From contig JAETXT010000015.1 in NCBI GenBank assembly GCA_019188255.1, positions 1,240,001 to 1,304,000 on the forward strand: a stretch of 64,000 nucleotides of DNA. Direction: 5' to 3'. Positions within the stretch are counted from its first letter, which is position 1. Each line of letters opens with the position of its first letter. A model generated the notes under the pieces. The model saw only the letters and a list, made by a program, of their open reading frames with translations. It ran no database searches and was not told the DNA's origin. Positions 35,986 through 48,304 of the stretch are shown here, piece by piece. This DNA comes from Verticillium longisporum (taxonomy: Eukaryota > Ascomycota > Sordariomycetes > Glomerellales > Plectosphaerellaceae). The position numbers and the translations under genes are program-made.

Positions 35986-38900
35986 AAGGCCTTGTTTGAT
36001 CCCTAGGTGCATTGAGCGGCACTTGGTTTTGGAAGGGACGACATGAATGTGATTTTTCTTCTTCTCCGGCTCTGGGCGACCCCGAGTTTGCCCTGTATTG
36101 GTATTGAAGCACGTCACTATTTGTATGTACTTCAGCCTTCATTTCACGTAGCCCCTATGTCTGAGCGGATATTATCTGTTTGACGGAGGGCTTGGAGAAT
36201 GTCCCTGCGAATTCAGTACCGCCAAGTAGAGTCCATGATGCACCAAGCCACCGTTCAAGGTTCTTCGGGCTACTTGCGCTGCAACACTAAGAGATACTGA
36301 TAGTACGCTACGGCTAAAAGGGGCCATGTCGGTCACTGCTCACCGAGAAAACCCCAGTGTGATGTCCCCGTGTGCCGTCATGGCGATATGAGTATGCAAA
36401 CTGCTTCCCGCTTTGTGAGGTACATGGATTACCCAAACGGAAAGGAGAGCGGCGCCGAAGCTTCACATGACGGTATTGCCAATTGTGGCTGACTTGTGCT
36501 GGCTGAGCCACTGCTGTAACTCGGTCGACGACCTGGGCTTAAAGCAGCGAGGCTCTTCCCCTCCCTTCCCACCCAACCAACGCCTCGCTGGTGCACCTGC
36601 AGACTGTGTATTGTCAATGCAAGCCATCATCACATTATCGACTCCAGCGACCAAAATAGCAACATGTCAGCTCGGCAGAGACGGTGTCTCCAGGGTTCAT
36701 ATTTGACGGGCATGGTGCGTGCCAAGTCCTGAGCATGTGCACGAGTGGCATGACGACGATCAAGATGGTGCCCGCCGTCTTTCTACATGGACGTCTTGCT
36801 TGTAGCTGGGCCTGGATCCGCGTACGCCTGGCATATCGCGACCTCATCAGCAACGATCAAAGAATCGCTGAACGCTAGAATAACCAAGCGACAAGGAATG
36901 GATCACTCGGTCCCGAACCATGCCGCGCCGCGAGCCTCATCCCGCTGCCATGTTCCCTTCCCACCCTCTTGTCTCGTGAGGGTTGTCGAGAGTCGAGAGT
37001 CGAGACCCTCACCGTTGGCAGTTGGGGGGTCTCTGTCGGAGGTCGTTCCTGGCCTCTAATAGGTTCAGAACCGTATCTCTGGATCGTTGGTCACATCGCT
37101 TCACAGTCAAGTTTTGGTTGAGGCTCCCGCCCCAAGCGCGGACAGCAAGCCATCGACGCAGAGAAAATCAGACCCCGCGCAAGAACACCAACATCATAAG
37201 TTTCCTGCAGCGTGCTCATCACCACCTGTCAGCATCAAATTCTCATCACTCTCAATCACGTTGTGATGGGCGAGACCACATGTCTCTTGTGATCACAGTC
37301 CGCGAGTCGTGTCGGCACCTTAGCACCGAGAGAAACACACGCCTCTCGGCATTTCATTCGAGGGGCGACGAGAAGAAGCGGTGATGTGACGGCGCGACGG
37401 GCATATCTAGTGGATTATCGTCACACTTCCATCCACCATTCGAGGTGCTCTGATCATCGCTGTCTGATTGTTGTTGGCCCCACCGCCGGTCGCGAGGTAA
37501 GCCCGCCCTGGCAGCCCAGAGTGCGGCGGGCAGACTCTCCCCCACCGGCCCTCCAATCCGCGCCATGAGGAGTCAAGGTACTGTTCTAGCATTGTGACAG
37601 CTTGGAACAGCGCGTGTCTGTTACAGCAAGCAGTCGAGAGGTCAATCGAGAGGCGCCACAGGCAGAACGAGGAGCAGGACAGGAACTGCTAGCTGGGAGG
37701 CGCCGCCACTGCTGTATGCACCGCACACGTCGTTCCTCATCAATGCATCACCCATCAAACCGTCACATCCCATGTCGTTCGCGTGTTGAGGTGCCTCTCT
37801 GGGCATCTAATCTACTGTCGGTCAAGCCGAGGTTATGTCCTGGCTGGTTGGTACCTTTTTTTTTTTTTTTTTGCGTCCCAGGGTGGGAGTCAAATGCAGA
37901 TCACCTCGTGTCACGACCCAACAATCTGGCCATCCAACACGAAGCCAAGTCGCACCCTACGTATAGTCTATCTGCCTGTGCAATTTTCCTTCACCTTGCC
38001 AGAAGCTTAAGAAAAAGCATACAATGTCAGAGAACGACAGGAGAAAAAAAAAAGAAGAACCGAACTTTCTCATTTCGCCCATGACGATCTGTTTCAGCCC
38101 AAGTCAACAACGCGCCCCCAGCCCTGTCAAAGACAGGCAGGCAATCTAGAAACCCGCGTCGTGTTCCTCCGTCGGCGCCCCTCCCCTCTCCTTTTCGCTT
38201 GATGCACGAAGGAAATGCTGCCGTTCCACCTCGACCACCACCACCCCCCCTCGCCTTCCTAGTCTCGATGCAGGCACTGACAAAGAGAGAAACCAGGGCC
38301 GTCGCTCGGCCACGCGTGGTGTCTAATCCCCTGCCCGCCGATGCGAGTGTACTTGTATCCACGCGACACACATCCATAGGGGTCTTCCAAAGCTCTCCTC
38401 TGCTCTTCCTGCCCTCTCTGCCCGCTGCTTTCAGGCCGCGCTACATGTACTAGCCTACGGGCACATGTGCGGACGGCCTAGCCTAGCAGCCCTTCTGGCC
38501 CGCCCCCTCTTCTCGCCCGCCAGTCTGTGTGCTCCGTCCACGTCAGAGCGATCATGGCTCGGTTCGGCCGTTGGGCGAAAAACAACGTGCGCCTGTGTCC
38601 CCCTCGCTCCGCTGCATACATGACGCCAAAACGAAACAAAACAACCCTGGGAACCAGCAAAAAAGAGAGAAAGCTGCAGAGAGGGTACAGTACATGTGGC
38701 ATCAAAGTTTCACAGCAGAGAACCGACAAGAACAAGCTCTCTCCGCACAGGACGGGAGTACATGGCCGCCTGGCTGGTCTGGTCTGGAGCAGCCCGGGGG
38801 GGATGACATGGAGAGATGGGAGGGGGGAGAAGGGAGAGGGGAAACGGCTAGCGGCGCCCCTGGCCGCTGCATGCTGCGCACGTGGCGAAGCCGCCATCCG

Positions 38901-39735
38901 CATGCGCCCGGTGGGTTGTACATGATAAGGGTGGCCACCATGCCCTTCTGCCATGTGGTCCTCGGCGACTGTCGGGGTAATCAAGAGAAGTAGGGCCAGG
39001 TAGCACTCGGCTGGCCTAGCACCACGAAACCACCAACAACGTGGCTGCCCGGAGGTGAGGGGTGAGAGTCACAGAGGGGCAAAAGTGCGAGATCAGACGG
39101 CGGAGTCCATGGCTACCTACCGACCCGACCGCTCCCTTGAATTGTGGTGCTGCCATAGTTCGGTTTGGCTCGTCAGCTCGTCATCTCCATCAGGCCATTT
39201 CTTCCGCACTAAGGCACAGCACGGTGTCCGTCTCTAGCCTCCGAGAGGTCGCCGCGCTCATCTCAGTCAGCCTACCTACATGTACCCAAGCAAGCTAAGG
39301 TACCTACTATGTAGGTAGTGGCCGTGTGGGACCGCTGCTGCCACGATGATCCCCGCTTCCTCCATATGCCAGCGGTCATTGTCGTCAATGCAATGCAGTA
39401 AGTACTCTCTTCCAGCAAAGGTCTTCGTCCTGCCCAGAGGTGCGTCGCTGTTTAGGATACCATGTTGGTGCCAACATTCTCCGAATACGCCTCAATGCTC
39501 CTCACACCCACACTGGCCCGCCCGAACATAGTGGTAGTACAATCACCATAAATTACAACTATCCTCGCCGCAATGGACGCGGTGTAAGGGTATGAATGGC
39601 TGGGCTATGTCGATAAAGAAAGAAAATGCAGAAAAAGACTCATATGCGATGGGAAAATGAATCGTCATGAAAGCAGGTACACCACGTTATTCGCCGTCTA
39701 TCATCATCTCATACCTCGACAGGAGCTCCACTTGG
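35986..39735. other. Region without a supportable gene
   Basis: Only short overlapping frames of biased composition. A 14-nt-class T run near 37860 and TAGGTACC-type motifs at 39268-39318 are the only notable elements. Confidence 0.45.
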
Positions 39736-42700
39736 TTAGTAATGCTTTGCCTGCCAGACCTGACCCGGGGACCAAGACTTGTCGAACATTTGGCTGATCC
39801 AAAAGTATGGGTTCTCGTAATCCTCAGTCGTAATCTTGCCTACTGAAAAGTGAGTTTGTGTTCGTGTCCAAGCAGCGTCCAAGACATACCCTCGGCTTTC
39901 AACTGCGTCACACGCCTTTCCGAGTCGAGAATCAGTGTTCGCTGTGACGGAGACACACCTCCATTCTCGAGAATCTCTTCGAGGGTCAGCGCCTTGTCCT
40001 CGCCCTTGGCATTGCTCCGGCCCTTGTAGTAATCCCAATGACAGAGCATAAGAACGGCGCCATGCTGCAGGTTTTCGATAAAAGGGGGCATGTCGTAGCG
40101 AAGTCGATTGTTGTGACGCTTTGCGTAGTCGTGACGGTCTTGACAGGTCAAAGTGACCACGTGGAGCAGAATGTATATAGTCATGTAAACTGTAAAAAAC
40201 GACTCGCGCCGAGGCGACTGCGTGAGCTTTTCCAGCCCTTTGAGTACCTTGGCACGCAGTTGCCGCAGCACGTAGATGGGGTTTAGCCTGTCAAACTGGG
40301 CAACGACCATCTTGGGAGTGGGGGCCTTGTTAGGCTGGGGATATGCCGGGTCCGTTTCAGGCATGATGCCGAGTTTGTCCTCACTGGAAATCCAAGAAGA
40401 CCCAAGCGTGATTTCTGGCTGGCGTCAGGGGCGAGCTGGGGAGATGGGGAACGGCAGACAGGGGAATGGGCACGTACGAGTAGCGAACCAAAGCTTGAAA
40501 ACATTCTCGAGAAGCTCTCGTTCCTGAGGAGGTAGATGCTGTGGCTAGGTCAACTAACTTGCCCGAAGACAGAATGAATTTGCGTGTGGATACTCACCAA
40601 AGAGTGGGTGTGCGCCATGGCCTCGCTATAGTGCCGCGAGATGATATCGTCCTGTCCTTTCCGCTTCCAGTACTGTCGCCAGGCCTTCTCTGCATGCTCT
40701 GAGACGTAGTCCTTGAAGTATTGGACGGTTTTGGAGAGGTTTGCCAGAGCGTACGGAGCAATCTCGTGTCGTCTTGCCTTGCTGGCTGTGTACCATTCGC
40801 GATGGACTCTGTCGCCTTCTCGAGGGTGAAATTTGCGTACTTCCAGCCGGATTGGGAAGCCGACGGGGCAAATATCCTGCATCATGTCGATGTGTTGAAT
40901 CAACGGGCCATCCCAGTCGTTTACATCAGTCACTCGTGATCCGTCCCAGCGCTGGGTGTAATTCAAGGAGCCTGCTGGACGGTACAATATGATATCGGTA
41001 AGTTTGGAGCGCATGCAATGAACGGGCCGGGTGGTCTTCCGCGAAGTTGTATCGACACTGAGACAGGTCATGCAGTCGCCATGAGGATCTTTGGGGTTCT
41101 CGACACACTGTCACGGCTGGTCAGTCTTGTATCGTGTGGTTGATTTGGCGCCTTGGGCCTGAAACGCTCTTACCCGTATCCGCTGGGTTCGGCATCGAAC
41201 ACATGCCTTCCGTCTTCGAGTGTCCGCCGTCTGTTTTCGCTTCTCGTCGTCGAAACAACCTCTAGGCTTCTTGTCTGCGTGGTTGGCATCTGGGTCTTCG
41301 GCCGCGTCATTATCATTGTCATCATCGTTTGCTGGCGCCAAAGCGATCCGGAAATGCATATCTCTGTACTCGAGAGGAGCCTCTTCTGGCTTGACCATGT
41401 ACGGAAAGTCATCCACCCAGTTGTCGTTGGTCACTGGTGGGTTAGCAGGTCCAAAGGTGGGCCCATGCGCCGGTACATGGCCGACATGTTCGACGGACGA
41501 CAGGGACGAGCCGCTCCAGCCCAATGCAGTAGCTGCTTGTTGCTCGCTCCGCCGGATGGAGACGCCATCTCTCAGGCGTGTGCCGTCAAGTGAGATGAGG
41601 GTCATGGTGTTGCTAGGAGTAGGATGGGCAAGCTGGTGCTGAGGGTGGCCGTGACTCTCGTCGATAGACAGGCTGTCCGTGATCTGGGAACGGAAGATTT
41701 GCTGGTCGAGGCCCAGCAGATCAGTCTGGTCTTGTAGGAACTGCGAGAAAGACCACGGCTGCTCACCGCCGGTCGCCAACGTCGCAGGGGCCACGGCAGG
41801 GGATGGACGTGGGTAAGCGGGTTGGCAACGTGTCGTCACCAGTCCCAGGGCTGTGGGTGTGGACGAATCGCCGATGATGGAGCTAGAGCCGGAAGCAAAC
41901 CGCTGGCCGTGTCGAGTCAAAGATGGCCGAACGTGTTGGAGGGCGTGGGGAGCAGCCGACTCGACAGACGAGGCCCAAGATGTCGGGTTGTCGACGGCCA
42001 TGGACCAGTCAGGGCATACGACAGGGCTGGCAGGCAGGCCATGGTAGTGGTACTGAGAGGTCGGGCGGCTTTGATCCGAGGCCAGGGGTCGGTTGGCGGT
42101 ACCGCCAACATGGCTATGGTCGTGATTGTGGTTGTGGCCGAAATGGTGATTCTGTGCATGGGCGACGGTTCGTCCCTGGTCCTCATCCTTGAGCGGCCAT
42201 GGTTCTTGGGGGCGGCCATGGTTGGGCTGCGGCTGTCGTCCGGGTACGCAAGGGTCGGTCGGACCCAGCGCAGTGGTTGCCGGGATCGCCTGGGTCGATC
42301 CTGCCGTGTAAGCGGAGTTCGAGGCGGGCACCAGGCCAGAGACAGGTGCACTAATAGCGCCCCACTCGGAAGGAGACCGGTGAGCCCGGGGAAGCCGGTC
42401 AGCAGGGAAGGAGCTGACGGATTGTGAGGGAGAGGTGATGTCGTGGCGTGTCACAGCCTGGTGGGCAAGAGCACTGGGCACCCAGTCGGGGCTGGCTCTG
42501 GCGGCGGTGACGAATGGCAGTTCCTGTTGCCGTTGCCAACTGTGCGGAAGATTCGAGACGTTGTATGAGTCCCTGCCGCTGTGATGTGTGCCGGCAATGG
42601 CTCTGGGCTCGTGCCTGCCTCCATCGGATGGCAGGAAAAACACCAGAGGAGAAGGAGCAGCCATCCCGTGGTGTTGCGTGTGTGGCCAAGATGGCGCCGG

Positions 42701-43431
42701 TGATGCGGACACAAACTCAGATCCAGGTGCGCCTGCCGCCTGTCCAGAAGGCTCGTGTGCCATCGTCATGGTCGGCTCCTCCTGCCTTGGCTTCAAGGGC
42801 GGATCCGCCTCGCAGTTTGGCGTTGCGCATGCCCATGGCTCCTTGCTCCATGACAATGGCGATTGTGCTGAAGGTGATGGCAGCGCTCTTGGTGATGGTG
42901 GCCTCGTGGACAAACACCCGACCACATCCAGGTTGATCGCCGTCCACTGGCCGTTGGCGGGATGCGAAACGCTGGCGGAAATACCGTTGTTGCCAGCATG
43001 ATTCCCGGCCCAATTCCTATTGTTGTTGGGAGCAATGGTCGCAGTCCTTGCAGGTTCGGCATGCGACCATTGTTGTTGGTTGTCCGACCCTACAGGACAC
43101 CATCCCTGCTGTGGTTGCAGCCCCACGGTCGCATCGCCTTTGCTCGTCTCACCGGTCGAAAACCGCGCTCGGTGGCTGGATTGCTGGTGCTGTTGGTGGT
43201 ACCGCTGCTGGCCTGGAAACCAACTTTTTGCGTCTGCCACGCCTGGCCGAGCAGTCGCGGCTACTGTTGCTGATGCTGCTGCTGCTGCTGCTGTGCCAGT
43301 ACGACGCTTCCTCTTCAGAACGGGCGCCTGTCGCTCAATGCTCGTCAATACATCTGCCCACCAACGCGCGCTGCGCCGCCAGAGGGGGGATGTTCAGGTC
43401 GCGCGCCGTTTGTCGACGCCCTTCTGCCCAT
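39736..43431 (-). CDS. Large Zn2Cys6 transcription factor (start uncertain, one apparent frameshift)
   Basis: Five minus-strand exons: to 41174, 41107-40598, 40538-40478, 40414-39890, 39842-39736; introns of 66, 59, 63 and 47 nt, all GT-AG and in phase. About 700 residues rich in Gln, Ser, Pro and His precede the zinc cluster, which spans the first intron: ACVRCRTQRIR, then CVENPKDPHGDCMTC and a final Cys after TTRPVH. The rest (LTDIILYR, RRHEIAPYALANL, PPQERELLENVFKLW, PKMVVAQFDRL) is typical of large Sordariomycete Zn2Cys6 regulators with the cluster far from the N-terminus. No ATG opens the long frame. The ATG at 43431 reaches it if the G6 run 43384-43389 lacks one base, giving about 1153 residues; an upstream exon is the alternative. 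Targets unknown. Confidence 0.78.
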
Positions 43432-46400
43432 CGATCGACCGACGGAGCTTGCCGTGCAGAAATATAGGGTGTGATCAATATTCCTGCCGGCGCGATCCTT
43501 TGTTGTGTCGATACTCCCGACGCCTGATTTGTGACAGCAGTCTGAATGGGAACGGAGGCAATGCTGCGCTTGCAACACAGAGGAGGGACCGTCGGCGCGC
43601 GATGCGCACCTGGCATCGGGACGGAACGCGAACTAAGAAAACAGCACACACTCACCAGGGTTGCGGGCGGCGCTCCCAGAGGTCTTCCGTTCCATGCCCC
43701 TGGTGAAGCGCCGGGTGGCATCCTCGACCGGCTCCGTCTTTCAGCTGTCGCGAGGGGGGTTGCAACCTGCATCGGGGAATCGTGCAAATCAACTTAGAAG
43801 GCGACCCTGTCTTGACCGGTGACGGCGTACCGACTCGGAAGTCTGGACAGCTGGACACGAGCGCCCTGCGCTGATGGCGAACAGACCGGCGACCTGTTGC
43901 GCGCGCGCGAGCATGCAACCGATTTGCTCAGATGTCGAACGACGACGCGCAAGTTGAGTGCTGATGATGAGACTTGGTGATGGCCCCAAGACGATGACAG
44001 ATTTGTCCTGCGCTGATGCTGACTCCCCCCCTTCTCTGGCCGCGCCGCCCGCGCACCTTCAGCTTGAGTCTGCGCAAAAGGGAGATGAGGGCTGAGCGGG
44101 GGAGTCGGGGGCGGGCCAGGCCAAGCCAGACCGGGCAACAACCCGGTTGCCTCTTTTCTCTCACACCCCGCTGATGCTGGGCAACTTTCACTGAGCGGCT
44201 CACCCTCAACAGGCTCCCGCCGTTTCCCGCGACTCGAAGTATGAAGCGGCGAAGCACCGTCGTTGACCTTGCGCGTGTTGAGTGATCGTTCTGATGGTCG
44301 CCGATCTCATTTCCACTCGCACCATTGCCTCTCGATCGTGAGGAACAGTCGCAGGAAGAGGAGAAAGACAACGCTGGTGTCAACTGGCTCTCGAGGCCGG
44401 AGCAAACGCAGCGAACAGTACCAACCAGGAAGGTGAGGTGAGTCGCACAATAAAAGGCTGCCTGGCCAAGCGGTGAGTTGAAGTCGACTCTGGTAGTGGC
44501 AGTCTGCCCACAGTGTCCTTTTCACCTATTCGACAGCTCAGAGTGCCCAGTCAGCCTGTCGTTTGCTCACAGGTATACTCGCTCATCAATTTCACGACCC
44601 AGGACCAACCATCATAGCGTCGGTTCTCAAGGCTGACATGAAAGGCTGCACGTGAGCGAAATCAAAGTCACGTGTAGAACGCTCACGAGATCGCCAGCTG
44701 GTGCACAGCTGTCGCCTGTGAAGGCCCCTGTTCTGGATTTGGAATGGGCGTCTGCCTGTGTGCCACGAGGGGAAACGCTTTTGCATGGAGCCTCTGGCGT
44801 TTTATCATCTTCTGATCATCGCCTAGCACACTGAGTCCTCGATCCTAGAACCCAACCTCTTTACGCGTTATCTGCAGCCTTGAGCCATCAGCCCTCTTCG
44901 CCCTGTTGGGTTCCGCTCGCAGAGCTCACAAGCGCGCTCGCTCGCTGTACTGTACGCGTCAGACAATTTTTGATGTACTGCTGACCGACCTGGCTTGGAC
45001 TGCCGCTGGATGCAGCGTGGGCTGCCAAGCTTGTCAATGCAGGGGCAGAAGGGTTAATCTGACAGGCCCTATGGATACCATTGAAACTCTAACTATCGTC
45101 AATCCCTCTTGCGGGCTCACCGAAAGGAGTACATGGTCCCAATCGGCTGCTAGCCCGGCCCTAGTGTTGGCGCACCCGAAACCATGTTTAAGTTTCTTCA
45201 TATACGTACATGCCCATCCTGCAGGATCAAAGCATCGGCATTGAGAACTCGTTCGAGTCAGTGGTCGGTCCAGGACACGGGAGCCCAAGAGAGCACTGCG
45301 ATCCTCGACCTGGTCTAGGCCGCAAGTTCCTGAATCCCGATTCCTCGTGGGGGGCCTTTCACTCACCATGGATGATCTATCGCTCCCAGTCGATAAGTTG
45401 GGGAACCGCGCGCGAAAGATCATCAGATTCTCTCAACCCGAACTGGAGCCACCACGATCACCCTTGGAGGCGAGAACGCCATCAAGGCCCAACGGCCCCA
45501 CCTTATACCTCACGGTAAGGGGTGGCGGAACGTTTCGATCTGGCATCTGCATTCGTAATCACCACCATCAGGTCACCAAACCCGCGAGCTCTCAGCTACA
45601 ATGCTGTAAGAGATCCGCCGTTTCCGCGATGGAGTCACTAAATGATCATGTACCTACAGTACGACCAATCCAACCACAGTTGGTCTTAGACAATTGCCGG
45701 CCGGACAGTTGGCCAAGAAAGACCTTCTCATCGTTCCATTACCTACCTTGTCCCATCCTGGTCATATCGCAACAGCCGAAACCATATCGACGACACCTTC
45801 GTATCGTCAATCGGCCTGTCATCCTGATCTGACGACTAACACCTGGACCTGGCCGACTTCAGCCACCCGAAAGTACGCGGGTCCACAAGTCATTGACGAC
45901 GGACTGGTCCGGCCGGACAAACGCCCCTGGTAGGAAGCCTAGTGGCGCGCCTCCTGTACATGGCTCAGTGACCACAAATACCATAGCACCCTAGTCGCCA
46001 GGCCCATCTTCCGAATCTCCGTCACGTCACACGTACCCACGATTCTCTTGACGGGCCTCGACCTCTGCTCTCTAGCAGCTTAGATTCCGGCCACAACACA
46101 CGCATATCCCCTCCCGAGCTAAGCTCCGACGATGGTCCCTACTGACAAGGGCCGGGGGTCTTTTCCGCGATCTCGTCGCCATCTTTCGCCGGGGAACACC
46201 ATCTGCCCATCCGTTCTATCCCACTACACCACAATGGGCGTGGAACCCCCTCCTTCACCTCGATTCGCTTGTACCCGGCAAGCTTGATACAACCCTTCTT
46301 TCCGCCTCTGCAGGGCTATAGCTCATCATGGCCTGCGGGAACCATCCGCGGCGAGACAATCGATCCATCGGTGTGCCACGCTCCACAGGCCCTGAATATC

Positions 46401-46563
46401 CCAACTTCTTTAAATAGAGGGCCCTCAGCATGGATTCCTGCTTCACCCTCCGTTGAGGGCCTAGTAACCTCAATCGCCTTCTTGAACTCTGCCTCAGACC
46501 GGTGGCAAGTCGTGCGCTTGAAAACCAGTCCCGGGTTATCAGGCTAAGGCCATCGTCATCAAC
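43432..46563. other. Region without a supportable gene
   Basis: Holds the probable promoter of the Zn2Cys6 gene on the left and of the dioxygenase on the right (TTTAAATAG near 46408). A frame from 45369 that begins MDDLSLPVDKLG and ends at a GTAAGG donor could be an exon, but I could not extend it. Confidence 0.45.
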
Positions 46564-47802
46564 ATGACGATCTCTTCGGCTTTCACTTCCCCCACAAGCG
46601 AACGAGAGCCCATTGGAGGACCTCTGGCATGGCGCCAGGACAGCTTTTCTGATCCATCGGTCTACACTATTGATCTAGCGAAAGACAGGCTTCATATTGA
46701 CAACGCTCTTGAGTTCTTACTCGGTAAGCCCTGTCTAGTCATGAAGGCCGGAGTTGTTTTGCTGACCACAGATGAGTAAAGACTTAGGTCTCGACCCTGA
46801 GGAGATCGACCATACCCAATTCCCTTTGCCTTCGAGCGTTGTCGACAAGCTTCAGCAATGTGCGCATACCATCCATGAGGGTGTTGGCTTCTGTGTGCTT
46901 CGCGGCGCCACTTCATGCTACTCTGTCGAGGATAGTGTGACTGTCTTTTTAGGCATTGCGTCCTACATAGGCGACCAAAGAGGCCTTCAGAACAAGCAGG
47001 GACACATGCTGTCGCACATTACCGAATCAAAGGGATGGGAGATTCCTCGCAATGAGAGGCATGGAATACACTCAAACGCATCATTGCCGTTTCACACAGA
47101 CATGGGAACAGACATTGTCGCTCTTCATGTTCGCGGCTGCTCTGCTGAAGGAGGCAATACATATGTCTCTTCAGCGTCATCGGTCTTCAACGATCTTCTT
47201 TCCCGCCCAGGCGTTCTTCAGACCCTGCTGGAACCCAATTGGCCGATCCAAATTTCAAAAAACAGGCCCGAACTACCTGCGTGGTCAGATCATTATTGGA
47301 ACCAGAATGGCCTGCAGCTCCCTGTCGATACATTCAGGCGCCTCTCTTAACGTTCCATCAGGGGAGGCTACTGGTCAGCGTTGACCCAGCTCGGCTAGGA
47401 CCCCAGTCCTCGCCCCGTGGCTCAGATAAGGCGCCAGTCCCAGATCTGAGCATCGATCAGAGGGTAGCACTCGAGGCCTTGAAAGCAGCCTGTCACAGAA
47501 ATCGAGTCCGCATTGAAGCTCGGCCTGGAGATATCATCCTCTTCAATAACTGGGCGCTCTTGCACAGTCGGGATGCATACTTAGACACTGAATCACACAC
47601 ACGTCACCTTGTCAGACTGTGGCTGCGGAATTCCAAATTGGGCTGGTCCATCCCTACGAGTATGTCTGTTCCTTGGCAATATGCCTACGGCGATGACCCA
47701 GTTGACCGAATCTTCCCCGTGGTACCCACGGACGTATACCCTACACTAAAGTATACCGCCGGTTCAGCTGCATTTGTCCTTGAGGATAGTGATGAGGAAT
47801 GA
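46564..47802 (+). CDS. TauD/TfdA-like 2-oxoglutarate/Fe(II) dioxygenase (one apparent frameshift)
   Basis: Predicted non-heme iron oxygenase coupling 2-oxoglutarate decarboxylation to substrate hydroxylation. Exon 1 (46564-46723) has the GGPLAWRQDSF opening. A 64-nt intron (GTAAGC to TTAG, CTGAC branch) leads to GLDPEEIDHTQFPLP. Catalytic features: FHTDMGTDIVAL holds the HxD iron ligands; distal ligands are likely in DTESHTRHLVRLWLRN (His plus the oxoglutarate-binding Arg). GDIILFNNWALLHSR precedes it, as in the family. The frame breaks after NQNGLQLP; one extra C in the CCC run 47320-47322 joins it to RYIQAPLLTFHQGRLLVS, giving 391 residues. The substrate is unknown. The LINE is inserted about 170 nt after its stop. 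The intron acceptor is my choice; a nearer CACAG would cause a stop. Confidence 0.8.
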
Positions 47803-47961
47803 AGGGTGCTTCTTGCTTTAGCTAGTCTACTTTTCCTCTCTCTCTTTGTTGTCTGGCTCGCAATCATTCTTTCCTCAATGCAACGACGAGGCTTTTCCCC
47901 CAGTATACCAACAGGAACAAAATGATTAGCTTAGTAGCATGCACATATGGCGAAGGGGACT

Positions 47962-47973
47962 TGAGCAAATACA
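47962..47973. repeat. Target-site duplication, left copy
   Basis: TGAGCAAATACA is identical to 53539-53550 and flanks the LINE exactly. Empty-site sequence would read TTGAGCAAATACAATC. Confidence 0.85.
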
Positions 47974-48304
47974 CACACACACACACACAAGTTTATTACG
48001 CCTGGTGGCCTAGAGCCAATAAGGCACTATTCGCTATTGTACATGGTCGCTTCCTGTAGTCTGTCCGAAACTCCCAAGCCCATAAGGGGTCGTCTTTCCG
48101 CTCTTGCTTTCTCGTCTTCTGTCTTTCCGCCGGTTTCTCATGGGGTTTAGATTGTATTGGCAAGCTGCTTGAAGGCTATTCTTCAAGTGTTCAGAGTCCT
48201 ATCTACGGCGACTGAAGCGGCGCCTGCTGTTATTGACACGAGGTGTGGGTGTTAGGTTCGATTAGTAGGGAAGGGGGGTTTGCCGTGATAGGTCTCATCA
48301 AGGA

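Noticed and set aside
38478..38993. Opposed long frames on both strands
   Set aside because: Repetitive Pro/Arg/Ser composition with frames open on both strands suggests base bias, not coding.
45369..45835. MDDLSLPVDKLG exon-like frame with a GTAAGG donor
   Set aside because: A CATCAG acceptor can be paired with it, but the joined protein has no recognisable feature and ends quickly; evidence too thin.
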